Source: Actinoplanes oryzae (GTDB lineage Bacteria > Actinomycetota > Actinomycetes > Mycobacteriales > Micromonosporaceae). Taken from it: DNA of 64,000 nt. The position numbers were made by a program, and so were the translations under genes. The stretch is from the NCBI RefSeq assembly GCF_030757795.1, contig NZ_JAUQWH010000023.1, forward strand, positions 1 through 64,000, written 5' to 3'. Below, piece after piece: positions 16,253 through 24,637 of the stretch (the stretch's first letter is position 1; each line of letters starts with the position of its first letter). The notes under the pieces were generated by a model. It was not told the DNA's origin. It did no database searches and worked only from the letters and a program-made list of their open reading frames with translations.

Positions 16253-19171
16253 ATGAGCACACGGACAGGCCGGGCGGTCGTCGCGGCCCTGCTGCTGACG
16301 GCCCTGCTGGTGCTGACGCCGCGGCCGGCCGGGGCGGATGCGCCGGTCGCCCGGGGCACGACGGTGGCCTTCGACCGATACTCGATGATCATCGGCGGCG
16401 AGCGGACGTACCTGTGGTCCGGCGAGATGCACCCGTTCCGGCTGCCGAGCCCGCGGCTGTGGCGCGACGTGCTGCAGAAGTTCAAGGCCAACGGCCTCAA
16501 CGCCGTGTCGGTCTACTTCGACTGGGGCTACCATTCGCCCGCGCCGGGCGTCTACGACTTCACCGGCGTCCGTGACATGGACCTCTTCCTGCGGATGGCG
16601 GACGAGGCCGGCCTCTACGTGATCGCCCGCCCCGGGCCCTACATCAACGCCGAGACCGACGGTGGCGGCTTCCCGGCCTGGCTCACCACGCAGGCCGGCC
16701 GCGCCCGCAGCGACGCGCCCGACTATCTGGCCGCCACCGACGAGTGGCAGAGCGCCATCGACCCGATCATCGCCCGGCACCAACTCACCACCGGCAGCGG
16801 CTCGGTCATCCTCTACCAGATCGAGAACGAGCTCGCCGCGACCGGTGCCGGTCAGGCCGCCTACCTGAAGCACCTGTACGACAAGGCGCGCGCCGACGGC
16901 ATCGACGTCCCCGTCTTCCACAACGACAAGGGCCGCAACGGCTACTGGGTGCCGCCGGGTTCCAGCGTTCCGGGAACGGTTCCCGGGCCGGTCGACATGT
17001 ACGCCTTCGACGGCTATCCCGGCGGCACCTGCCGCACGGACGGCACTCCGGGCACGCCCAGCGCCGCACCCGACTGGGGCATCCAGGGGGTCGGAGGCGC
17101 CAAGGGCGGCGCGACGGCCTCACCCGGGACGCCCGGCTTCACCGCCGAGTTCGGGGGTGGCTGGTTCGACTACTGGGGCAGCGTGGGCACCTATCCGTGC
17201 ACGGCGGTGCGCCAGGGCAACGGCTACGAGCGCGTCTTCTACGGCACGAACATCGCCAACCGGCTCACCGTGCAGAACGTCTACATGGCCTTCGGCGGCA
17301 CGTCCTGGGGCTGGCTGCCGGCCCCGGTGGTCTACACCTCCTACGACTACGGCGCCGCGATCGACGAGGCCCGCCGCGTCCGCCCCAAGGCCGCCGCGCT
17401 CAAGGAGCTGGGCTACTTGGTCCAGACCGTGCGGCCGCTCACCAAGGTGGAGAAGGGCCCCGACGTCCCGGTCTCCGCGCCGGCGGTGAAGATCGAGCAC
17501 ACCGTCAACCCGGACACCGGCACGCACTTCTACTTCGCGGCGCACAACCCCTCCAGCGCCACGACCGACGACCGGTTCACCTTCCCGCTGGAGACCGCCG
17601 ACGGCACGTACACCGTGTCCGCCCGGCTCGCCGGCCAGGACGCCAAGACCTTCGTCGCCGGCTACGACCTCGCGGGTCAGCACCTCGTCTACTCGACCTC
17701 CGAGATCGAGACCCACCTCGACGGCGGTGTCGCGCTGCTCTACGGCCGCGACGGCGAGGACGGCGAGACGGTCCTGCGCTACCCGGCGAAGCCGGCGGTA
17801 CGCGTCCTCGACGGCGCCGCGGCTGTCACCTATGACGACACGACAGGCGATCTGCGGCTGGCCTACACCCATCGGGGTCTGATCCGGATCAGCATCACGG
17901 CGCCGGGCCGCGAGCCGTTCCTCCTGCTGCTCGCCGACCAGACGACCGCCGACACCTTCTGGCGCGTGGACAGCGAGGCCGGCCCGGTGCTCGCCCGCGG
18001 CCCCCAGCTGGTCCGCACCGCGGCAATCCGGGGCCACGGCGCGATCCTCGCGCTCACCGGCGACACCAGTGCCCCGGCGGACCTCGAAGTCTGGGGCCCG
18101 GCGGGCGCCCGGGTCATCACCTGGAACGGCGTGCCCGTCGGCGTCCGGCCGACCGGCAGCAAGAGCCTGCGCACCGTACGCCCGCTGCCCGGCGCCCAGC
18201 CGGTGACCCTGCCCGACCTGACGGCAGCCACGTGGAAGTACGCGCCGGAGTCCCCGGAATCGGTTCCCGGCTTCGACGACGGTTCCTGGCGCATCGCCGA
18301 CCTGACGACCACCCACAGCACCACGCCTCCGCCGGCCGGTCAGCCCGTCCTGACCGCCGACGACTACGGCTTCCACCACGGCGACATCTGGTACCGCGGC
18401 CGTTTCGCCGGGGCCGTGCCGGAGACGCTGAGCCTCGACTTCGGTGGTGGCGGTGCCGGTCTGCTGCAGGCGTGGCTCGACGGTACCTACCTGGGGCAGA
18501 CGGTGCTGGGCACCGGGGTCGCCTCGCCGCCCACCCGGGGCACGGCCACACTGGCCGTACCGCCGGGTCTGCGGACCGACGGCCCGCACGTGCTCTCGGT
18601 GATGGTCCGCAACGACTCGCACAACGAGGACGGCGGCGTCAACGACGCCCACAAGGAGGGCCGCGGCCTGATCTCGGCCTCGCTGGGCGCCGCCGTGACG
18701 TGGAAGATCCAGGGAGCCACGGGTACGGAGAAGCTGCGCGGCCCGCTCAACAACGGCGGCCTCTACGGCGAGCGCCACGGCTGGTACCTCCCCGCCTTCC
18801 GGGACCGGTCGTGGGCCACCGCGACGGTGCCCGCAGCGACTGCCACGCCCGGCACCTCGTGGTACCGCACCAGTTTCGACCTGCACGTCCCCGCGGGCCA
18901 TGACGCGTCGCTCGGCCTGACCATCGGCGACCCGTCGGTGCCCCGCTCCGGCGGGCACTACCGGGTGCTCGTCTTCCTCAACGGCTGGAACATGGGCCAG
19001 TACATAGCCGACGTCGGCCCGCAGCACACCTTCGTCCTGCCGACGGGCGTCCTCGACCCCCGCGGCCGCAACACGCTGGCGCTCGCGGTCACCAGCGACG
19101 GCGGCGCGGGGAACGCCCTGGAGCCGGTCCGGTTGATCAGCCTCGCGACCGTCCGCTCGCCGGTGGGCTGA
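16253..19171 (+). CDS. Secreted GH35 beta-galactosidase
   Basis: A 972-aa exported glycoside hydrolase that removes terminal beta-galactose. The signal peptide (about residues 8-29, ending ...PAGADA) directs secretion. The family-35 catalytic barrel covers about 35-370: SGEMHPFRLP, ARPGPYINAE, acid/base E193 in QIENEL and nucleophile E299 in TAEFGGGW. C-terminal beta-sandwich domains with LDFGGGGAGLLQAWLDG and NGWNMGQYI are typical of long GH35 enzymes. The ATG at 16253 follows a GGGAGG ribosome-binding site by 8 bp; a GTG two codons earlier is too close. The divergent LacI and operator indicate induction by sugar. The ABC importer nearby is not of a sugar type, which is odd. Confidence 0.94.
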   Translation: MSTRTGRAVVAALLLTALLVLTPRPAGADAPVARGTTVAFDRYSMIIGGERTYLWSGEMHPFRLPSPRLWRDVLQKFKANGLNAVSVYFDWGYHSPAPGVYDFTGVRDMDLFLRMADEAGLYVIARPGPYINAETDGGGFPAWLTTQAGRARSDAPDYLAATDEWQSAIDPIIARHQLTTGSGSVILYQIENELAATGAGQAAYLKHLYDKARADGIDVPVFHNDKGRNGYWVPPGSSVPGTVPGPVDMYAFDGYPGGTCRTDGTPGTPSAAPDWGIQGVGGAKGGATASPGTPGFTAEFGGGWFDYWGSVGTYPCTAVRQGNGYERVFYGTNIANRLTVQNVYMAFGGTSWGWLPAPVVYTSYDYGAAIDEARRVRPKAAALKELGYLVQTVRPLTKVEKGPDVPVSAPAVKIEHTVNPDTGTHFYFAAHNPSSATTDDRFTFPLETADGTYTVSARLAGQDAKTFVAGYDLAGQHLVYSTSEIETHLDGGVALLYGRDGEDGETVLRYPAKPAVRVLDGAAAVTYDDTTGDLRLAYTHRGLIRISITAPGREPFLLLLADQTTADTFWRVDSEAGPVLARGPQLVRTAAIRGHGAILALTGDTSAPADLEVWGPAGARVITWNGVPVGVRPTGSKSLRTVRPLPGAQPVTLPDLTAATWKYAPESPESVPGFDDGSWRIADLTTTHSTTPPPAGQPVLTADDYGFHHGDIWYRGRFAGAVPETLSLDFGGGGAGLLQAWLDGTYLGQTVLGTGVASPPTRGTATLAVPPGLRTDGPHVLSVMVRNDSHNEDGGVNDAHKEGRGLISASLGAAVTWKIQGATGTEKLRGPLNNGGLYGERHGWYLPAFRDRSWATATVPAATATPGTSWYRTSFDLHVPAGHDASLGLTIGDPSVPRSGGHYRVLVFLNGWNMGQYIADVGPQHTFVLPTGVLDPRGRNTLALAVTSDGGAGNALEPVRLISLATVRSPVG

Positions 19172-19253
19172 GTGGCCGGCGCGCCGGTCCGGCCCGGATT
19201 GCGAAATGGTCTTCGTCATCCGAGCGGCCTGGTCCCCGTAAAAGGCGGGACAA

Positions 19254-19282
19254 TTGTCGCTCGGTGGGCCGGCTGGTAACGT
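19254..19282 (+). promoter_or_regulatory. Probable promoter of the first AraC gene
   Basis: TTGTCG (19254-19259), a 17-bp spacer and TAACGT (19277-19282) fit a housekeeping-type promoter. The -35 box overlaps a perfect 10-bp palindrome, GACAATTGTC (19249-19258). Transcription would begin near 19289, giving a leader of about 75 nt that contains a small upstream ORF. Confidence 0.5.
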
Positions 19283-19324
19283 CCGGTGCAGGGCGGCAGC
19301 ATTTCGCAGTCCGCCGGAAGGTGA

Positions 19325-19369
19325 ATGCGGAACATGAGACACCACCCGCACCCGGGCGCTCCGCAATGA
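19325..19369 (+). CDS. 14-codon His-rich upstream ORF coupled to the AraC gene
   Basis: ATG 19325 opens a 14-residue reading frame with three His codons in a row of five and several Pro (MRNMRHHPHPGAPQ). It is preceded by GGAAGG and its TGA stop (19367-19369) overlaps the likely AraC start in an ATGA junction. This geometry would make translation of the regulator depend on ribosomes finishing the leader. It is too short for homology to help, so coding is inferred from position alone. Confidence 0.4.
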   Translation: MRNMRHHPHPGAPQ

Positions 19370-20364
19370 CCGGCGCGGCCACGGACGGCCGCTCCGCCGA
19401 CGCCGGCATCATCACCTTCGCCGAGGTCCGGACCCGCGACAGCGATGCCGCGGTGGAGACCGCCAGGCAGATCGCCGAGCACCGTGCGCGGATCACTGTG
19501 GACGATCCGCGGGCCGTGGATTTTCGCATCAGCACTGCGTATTCCCCGCTGCTCTGTGCCGATGTGGTGAGTGCGGGCGGCGTCCGCTACGTCACCTCGG
19601 GCGAGCCGATCGACTACCTGCTCGCCGGCACCCTCACGCGCGGGCGGATCGCGCTGCGGGCGGGGCGCGAGGAGGTGCGGCTGGCCGGCCGCGACGGATT
19701 CCTCTATCCCCTGGAAAACGGTTACCACTCCGATTGCACCGATCCGGCTCTGCTTGATCTGCGCATTCCCGCGGCCTATGTCGCCCGGCTCGCCGAAGAA
19801 ATGACCGGAATGCCCGCGGCGGCCCTGCGATTCCACTCCCTGGCGCCGATCTCGCCGTCGATGGCGGAATACTGGGCGGCCACCGTCGCGTTCATCGCGG
19901 ACCGCATGCACGCGGCGGGGACCGGGCGGCACCCGTTGATCGTCGACCAGCTGCTGCGGCTGGGCGCCTCGGCGCTCCTGACGGTCTTCCCGAACACCAG
20001 CATGGTCACCGGCCCGCGGCCGGAGTCCGCCACGACCGCCACGGGCGTCGTCCGCCGGGCCACGGCCTTCATCGAGGCCGGCGCCGACCGGCCGCTCACC
20101 GCGGCGCAGATCGCCGAGGCCGTGGGACTGGGCATCCGCTCGGTGCAGCTGGCGTTCCGCCGGCAGCTGGACACCACGCCGATGGCGTATCTGCGGCGGG
20201 TCCGGCTGGAGCGTGCCCGCCAGGAGCTCGAGGCCGCCGATCCGGCGGCCGGCGTCACCGTCGCGGCGACGGCGCGGCGGTGGGGTTACCCGAGCGCGAG
20301 CCGGTTCGCCGGCCACTATCGCGAGCTCTTCGGGGAGACCCCGGGCCACACCCTGCGGTCGTAG
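19366..20364 (+). CDS. AraC-family transcriptional regulator (first of a pair)
   Basis: A 332-aa regulator. The N-terminal part (residues about 15-210) is an AraC-binding-like domain (VDFRISTAYSPLLCADVV; VRYVTSGEPIDYLLAGTL), and the C-terminal AraC/XylS HTH pair spans about 230-330: LTAAQIAEAVGLGIRSVQLAFR and VTVAATARRWGYPSASRFAGHY with a final RELFGETPG. The start is uncertain: ATG 19366 is coupled to a small upstream ORF; GTG 19321 and GTG 19264 are in frame. The gene is the first of two AraC genes in tandem, just before a receiver/KaiC pair. The effector is unknown. Confidence 0.88.
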   Translation: MTGAATDGRSADAGIITFAEVRTRDSDAAVETARQIAEHRARITVDDPRAVDFRISTAYSPLLCADVVSAGGVRYVTSGEPIDYLLAGTLTRGRIALRAGREEVRLAGRDGFLYPLENGYHSDCTDPALLDLRIPAAYVARLAEEMTGMPAAALRFHSLAPISPSMAEYWAATVAFIADRMHAAGTGRHPLIVDQLLRLGASALLTVFPNTSMVTGPRPESATTATGVVRRATAFIEAGADRPLTAAQIAEAVGLGIRSVQLAFRRQLDTTPMAYLRRVRLERARQELEAADPAAGVTVAATARRWGYPSASRFAGHYRELFGETPGHTLRS

Positions 20365-20407
20365 CCGGTGTGACTCGTTGACGGACACTGCCAGAACGGG
20401 CGGCACG

Positions 20408-21394
20408 ATGAGCGACGACAACGGGCTGCGGCCGCAGCGGTGGCGTACGGTCCTCTCCGGCGAGGAGCCGGCCCGGCGGGAGCTGACCCGCCTCTTCGCC
20501 CCCGCCGGGATCGCCCTGGACACCCCGGCCGAGACCGGTTTCCGCCTCGGCTTCGACGCCGTGCGGCTCGGGCCGCTGCTGGCGGTGAGCCTGTCGTTCG
20601 CGATGCCGCTGACGGCGACCCTGAGCGGCATCAGCGGGTACCACTTCACGCTGTCCGACGCCGGCCGGGGCCAGCTGGTGCACGACGGCGCCACGGTCAC
20701 GATCGACCGGGCTCACGCCGCGGCGGCCGGGCCCGGCGACGCGATGATCTTCCGGCACGGCGCCGACTTCCGGCCCCTCGCGCTGATCGTGGACGAGCAG
20801 TCCCTGCGGCAGGAGCTGACGGTCCTCTCCGGGGCGCCGGTGTCGCGCCGCCCGCGGTTCGCCCCGAGCCTGACCGTCGCCACCGGTGCCGCGGCGGGCT
20901 GGTGCCGGACGGTCCGCTCGTTCCGGGCGGAGTGCCTGGCGGGCGACGGCCTGCTGCAGTACCCCCTGATCGCCGAGCACATGCGGCATCTCGTCGTCGC
21001 CGGGGCGCTGCTGTGCCTGCCGCACAGTCACCGGGCCGCGCTCGACCAGCCGGCGCCCCCGATGCATCCGGCATCCCTGCGCCGCGTGGTCAGCGCGATC
21101 GAGGACCGGCCGGAGCAGCCCTTCTCCGTCGGGGATCTCGCCGCGATCGGCCGGATCAGCGTCCGTACCCTGCAGGTCGGCTTCCAGCGGCATCTGGGCA
21201 TGTCGCCGACCGCCTACCTGCGGCAGGTCCGGCTGGGCCGCGCGCACCAGCTCCTGCGGGACGGATCGCAGGGGCAGGAGACCGTGGCCGCCGTGGCGCA
21301 CCGCTGCGGATTCGCCCATCTCGGCCGGTTCAGCACCGCCTACCGGCAGCGGTACGGCACCGCTCCCTCGGAGACCCTGCGCACCGGCGGCTGA
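20408..21394 (+). CDS. AraC-family transcriptional regulator (second of a pair)
   Basis: A 328-aa regulator with the same architecture as its neighbour: a ligand-type N-terminal domain (FRLGFDAVRLGPLLAVSLSF; GQLVHDGATVTIDRA) and a C-terminal double HTH (FSVGDLAAIGRISVRTLQVGFQ; VAAVAHRCGFAHLGRFSTAY ending RYGTAPSETL). It starts 43 bp after the first AraC gene, so they could form one transcript. Sequence similarity between the two is moderate and mostly in the HTH, which suggests an old duplication. The ATG at 20408 is the natural start; the frame is open further upstream but overlaps the first regulator. Confidence 0.9.
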   Translation: MSDDNGLRPQRWRTVLSGEEPARRELTRLFAPAGIALDTPAETGFRLGFDAVRLGPLLAVSLSFAMPLTATLSGISGYHFTLSDAGRGQLVHDGATVTIDRAHAAAAGPGDAMIFRHGADFRPLALIVDEQSLRQELTVLSGAPVSRRPRFAPSLTVATGAAAGWCRTVRSFRAECLAGDGLLQYPLIAEHMRHLVVAGALLCLPHSHRAALDQPAPPMHPASLRRVVSAIEDRPEQPFSVGDLAAIGRISVRTLQVGFQRHLGMSPTAYLRQVRLGRAHQLLRDGSQGQETVAAVAHRCGFAHLGRFSTAYRQRYGTAPSETLRTGG

Positions 21395-21467
21395 GCGGTT
21401 CCCCGATTCCGGCTTCCTGTCAATTGTCCGCTTTGTATCCTGAGGGGGAGCGGAGCGGACGGGGCCG

Positions 21468-21827
21468 ATGAGCACGATTCTGGTTGTCGACGACGAGCCC
21501 GATCTGCGGTTCATCCTGCGCCGGTTCTTCGCGCGCGCCGGGCACGAGGTCACCGAGGCGAGCGACGGCGCCGCCGCGCTGGAGGCGGTGGCGCACCGGC
21601 GCCCGGACCTCGTGGTGACCGACATGATGATGCCGGTCATGGGCGGGGCGGAGCTGATCCGCCGGCTGCGGGCCGATCCCGCGACCGTCTCGATCCCGAT
21701 CCTGTCGGTCAGCGCCGACTGGCAGGTCGCCGAGGGTGCCGACGCCGCGCTCGGCAAGCCCTACCAGCGCGCCGAGCTGGTCGCCGTGGCGGAACGCCTG
21801 CTCCAGGAAGGACGTGAGCCGCGGTGA
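21468..21827 (+). CDS. Stand-alone receiver-domain protein (CheY-like)
   Basis: A 119-aa protein that is only a receiver: D8/D9 acidic pair, phosphoacceptor D52 in VTDMMMPVMGG, a Ser where the switch Thr usually sits (ILSVSAD) and K97 in LGKPYQ. There is no output domain. It overlaps the KaiC-like ATPase by 4 bp (GTGA), so the two products are made together and probably interact. Receiver/KaiC couples occur outside cyanobacteria and are thought to link phosphorylation to a RecA-fold ATPase. The cognate kinase is not next to it. A TTCCTG-N16-TATCCT promoter may lie at 21414-21441. Confidence 0.9.
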   Translation: MSTILVVDDEPDLRFILRRFFARAGHEVTEASDGAAALEAVAHRRPDLVVTDMMMPVMGGAELIRRLRADPATVSIPILSVSADWQVAEGADAALGKPYQRAELVAVAERLLQEGREPR

Positions 21828-23254
21828 ACCACCTGACGACGGGGCAGGCGGATCTCGACCTCATCCTCGGCGGTGGCCTCCGGCGGGGCTCGGTGGTGGT
21901 CGTCTCCGGGCCGCCGGGGACCGGCAAGACCGTCCTGGCGCAGCAGATCTGCTTCGCCGTGGCCACCGACGAGCGCAAGGCGGTCTACTACACCACGCTG
22001 TCGGAGCCGCACGCGAAGCTCGTGAGCAACCTGAGCCAGTTCTCGTTCTTCGACCCCACGGCGCTGGGCAGCCGCGTGGAATACGTGCACCTGGGCGACC
22101 TGCTGCGCGACACCGGCGCCCCGCTCGACCCGGTGATCGACGAAGTGGTGCGCAAGGCCCTCGACGAGGAGCCGGCCCTCGTGGTCCTCGACAGTGCCAT
22201 GATGCTGCGCGACTTCGTCAGCGACCACACGCTGCGCGCGGCACTCTACGACCTCACGAGCCGGGTGGCCCACAGCGGAGCCGTTCTGCTGCTGCTCGGC
22301 GAGCACAGCGAGGAGGAGGCGCGGACCGGGGTGGAGTTCGCCCTGGCCGACGGCATCGTGGTGCTGTCCTCGCAGGGCCGCGAGCCGGTCGACCGGCGCG
22401 GGCTGCGGGTGCGGAAGATGCGCGGCACGGCCCCGCTGGGCGGGACCCACACGCTGCGCATCACCCGGGACGGCGTCCGTGTCTACCCGCGCCTCGAAGC
22501 GTTGCTTCCGGCCGACCCGCCGTCGCGGGGGGAGCGCATCGCCTCCGGCGTCCGGGGCCTCGACGCGCTCCTGGGCGGCGGCATCCCCGGCGGCGACGCG
22601 ACGGTCCTGCTGGGCCCCTCCGGCGCCGGCAAGACGATCGGCTGCCTGGGCTTCGCCGGCGAGGGCCTGGCACAGGGCGAGCGCTGCCTCTACGTCACCT
22701 TCCAGGACTCGGCCGCGGAGGTGGCGGCGACGGCCGCCCGCTTCGGCTGGGACTTCGCCGCCGCCCGCGACCGCGATCAGCTGGTCGTCGCGCCCGTCCC
22801 GATCGGTGCGCCGGACCTCGATCTCGACGTGCTGTCCGCGACGATCCGGCACACCCTCGCCGGCGGCTCGATCCGGCGCGTGGTCATCGACGGCCTGGGC
22901 GGGCTGGCGCACGCCGCGCGCGAGGCGCAGCGCTTCCCGGCGTACCTGCGCAGCTTGCTCGGCATCATCCGGGCCGCCGGCGCGTCGCTCTGGATGACCA
23001 GCGAGACCCGCCTGGCCGGCCCGGTGGAGGATCCGCTCGCCGGGCTCATGAACCTGTTCCACAACGTGGTCCAGATCCGCTTCGTGGAGCACCGCGCCGA
23101 GATCGGCCGGGTGCTCACCGTCCTGAAGATGCGCAACAGCAGGCACACCACCGCCCTGTACGCCTGTCGCGTCGAGGACGACGGCGGCCTGGTCGTGGGA
23201 CAGCCCGTCGAGGAAGTCACGGGAATGCCCGGCGGAAGCGACCTCCGGGTCTGA
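21824..23254 (+). CDS. KaiC-like double-domain RecA-fold ATPase
   Basis: A 476-aa cytosolic protein with two tandem KaiC domains. Domain 1: Walker A GPPGTGKT (29-36), Walker B Asp in VVLDSAMM, closing KMRGT at about 199. Domain 2: Walker A GPSGAGKT (264-271), Walker B Asp in VVIDGLGG, closing KMRNSRH at about 435. In cyanobacterial KaiC a Glu pair after the strand in each domain carries out catalysis; here domain 1 has LSEP (one Glu kept) and domain 2 has FQDS (both changed). There is no obvious Ser/Thr autophosphorylation pair as in KaiC CII. It is coupled to a receiver protein. The output and any clock-like behaviour are unknown. Confidence 0.9.
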   Translation: MNHLTTGQADLDLILGGGLRRGSVVVVSGPPGTGKTVLAQQICFAVATDERKAVYYTTLSEPHAKLVSNLSQFSFFDPTALGSRVEYVHLGDLLRDTGAPLDPVIDEVVRKALDEEPALVVLDSAMMLRDFVSDHTLRAALYDLTSRVAHSGAVLLLLGEHSEEEARTGVEFALADGIVVLSSQGREPVDRRGLRVRKMRGTAPLGGTHTLRITRDGVRVYPRLEALLPADPPSRGERIASGVRGLDALLGGGIPGGDATVLLGPSGAGKTIGCLGFAGEGLAQGERCLYVTFQDSAAEVAATAARFGWDFAAARDRDQLVVAPVPIGAPDLDLDVLSATIRHTLAGGSIRRVVIDGLGGLAHAAREAQRFPAYLRSLLGIIRAAGASLWMTSETRLAGPVEDPLAGLMNLFHNVVQIRFVEHRAEIGRVLTVLKMRNSRHTTALYACRVEDDGGLVVGQPVEEVTGMPGGSDLRV

Positions 23255-23357
23255 GCGCCGCAGTCCGGCACCGGACCTCCCCGCCACGACTGACCCCGGC
23301 GGAGCGCCTTGCCGGTCCGATGTTGCCCACCGGCAGGAGCCGGTCCATTGTGGAAGT

Positions 23358-24587
23358 ATGAGCAGCGATCTCGCCGAGAGCTACGACCCGCTCGGGGTGC
23401 ACGCCGACGATCCGTACCCCTTCTACGCCGAGGCCCGGCGCCGCGAGCCGGTGTTCTGGTCGCCGCGGGTGGACGCCTGGGTGGTCACCCGCTTCCGGGA
23501 CGTGGAGGCGGTGCTCAAGGACTGGGCCGGGTTCTCCTCGGTCAACAGCCTGCGCGCCATCCGGCCGCTCTACCCGGCGACGCTGGCCGCGCTGGCCGAG
23601 GGCTTCCCGCAGCAGCCTGACCACGTCACCTCCGACGGCGAGGTGCACCGCCGGCTCCGGCAGCCGTACTCGAAGCACCTGACGGCCCCCGGCCGGATCA
23701 AGGGCCTGGAGCCGGAGGTCCGCGAGCGGGCCGGGGTGCTGGTGGACTCCTTCGCCGCCGAGGGGCAGGCCGATCTCATCGCCCGGTTCGCCAAGCCGCT
23801 GCCGTTGCGGACCGCCGCCGCGATGTTCGGTTTCGCGCCCGCGGACGTCCCGACGGTCAAGGAAGGGAGCGAGTCCGCGTTCCGGCTGGGCAGCGCCGAC
23901 CTGTCGGAGGCCGACGAGGAGGCGGCGGCGCGCGCGGTCGTCGCCTACAAGAACCTGATCGCCGAGTACGTCCGGCAGCGCCGCCACGCCCCGGCCGGCG
24001 ACCTGATCAGCGACGTCACGGCGGCCCTCGTGGACGGCGACGGCCCGCTGACGCCCGCTCAGACGGCGGAGGTGGCCGGATCGCTGGCGAGCACCTTCGG
24101 GGCCGGCCACATCACCACGGCCGACCTGATCGGGAGCGCCGTCAAGTTGCTGATCGGCCACCCGGAGCAGTGGGAGCTGCTGGTCCGGGAGCCGGGGCTG
24201 ATCCCCGGGGCGATCGAGGAGGTGCTGCGGTTCGAGGCGCCGATCCCGACCATGTTCCGCCGCGCCACCCGTACGGCGGAGATCGGCGGGGTGGAGATCC
24301 CCGAGGGCGCGGACGTGCTCGTGGTGTTCGCCTCGGCGAACCGCGACGAGGAGCGCTGCGCCGACGCGGACCGCTTCGACGTGACCCGCAAACCCGCGCG
24401 GCACTTCGCTTTCGGGGCCGGCGTGCACACCTGCGTCGGCGCGGCCGCGGCCCGGTCGCAGGCACGCATTGCGCTGCAGGTGCTCACCGAGCGGCTGCCG
24501 GGGCTGAAACCGGTCCCCGGGCGGGAGATCCCGATCCGCCGGTCGATCAACGTCCGTGGCCCGCTCGCGCTCGAGCTGACGTGGTGA
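23358..24587 (+). CDS. Cytochrome P450 (bacterial class I type)
   Basis: A 409-aa soluble P450. The heme-binding loop FAFGAGVHTCVG gives the thiolate Cys at about residue 359, and the K-helix ExxR is EEVLR. The meander with ADRFDV is present. The I-helix reads FGAGHITTAD: the usual acidic residue before the Thr pair is Ile, so oxygen activation may be altered. Redox partners (ferredoxin, reductase) are not nearby. It lies 103 bp after the KaiC-like gene on the same strand, possibly under separate control, and just before a nucleoside-type ABC importer. The substrate is unknown. Confidence 0.92.
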   Translation: MSSDLAESYDPLGVHADDPYPFYAEARRREPVFWSPRVDAWVVTRFRDVEAVLKDWAGFSSVNSLRAIRPLYPATLAALAEGFPQQPDHVTSDGEVHRRLRQPYSKHLTAPGRIKGLEPEVRERAGVLVDSFAAEGQADLIARFAKPLPLRTAAAMFGFAPADVPTVKEGSESAFRLGSADLSEADEEAAARAVVAYKNLIAEYVRQRRHAPAGDLISDVTAALVDGDGPLTPAQTAEVAGSLASTFGAGHITTADLIGSAVKLLIGHPEQWELLVREPGLIPGAIEEVLRFEAPIPTMFRRATRTAEIGGVEIPEGADVLVVFASANRDEERCADADRFDVTRKPARHFAFGAGVHTCVGAAAARSQARIALQVLTERLPGLKPVPGREIPIRRSINVRGPLALELTW

Positions 24588-24637
24588 TCCTCAGTGGACC
24601 CTTTACGAGATCGAAATTCGTGAGTTTACTGGTGGGC

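Noticed and set aside
19176..19187. CCGGCGCGCCGG palindrome after the GH35 gene as terminator
   Set aside because: It is a perfect but loop-free 12-bp GC palindrome, frequent at this base composition, with no further support.
21824..23254. True circadian KaiC
   Set aside because: No kaiA or kaiB is present, and the catalytic glutamates and the usual Ser/Thr phosphorylation pair are altered; called KaiC-like only.
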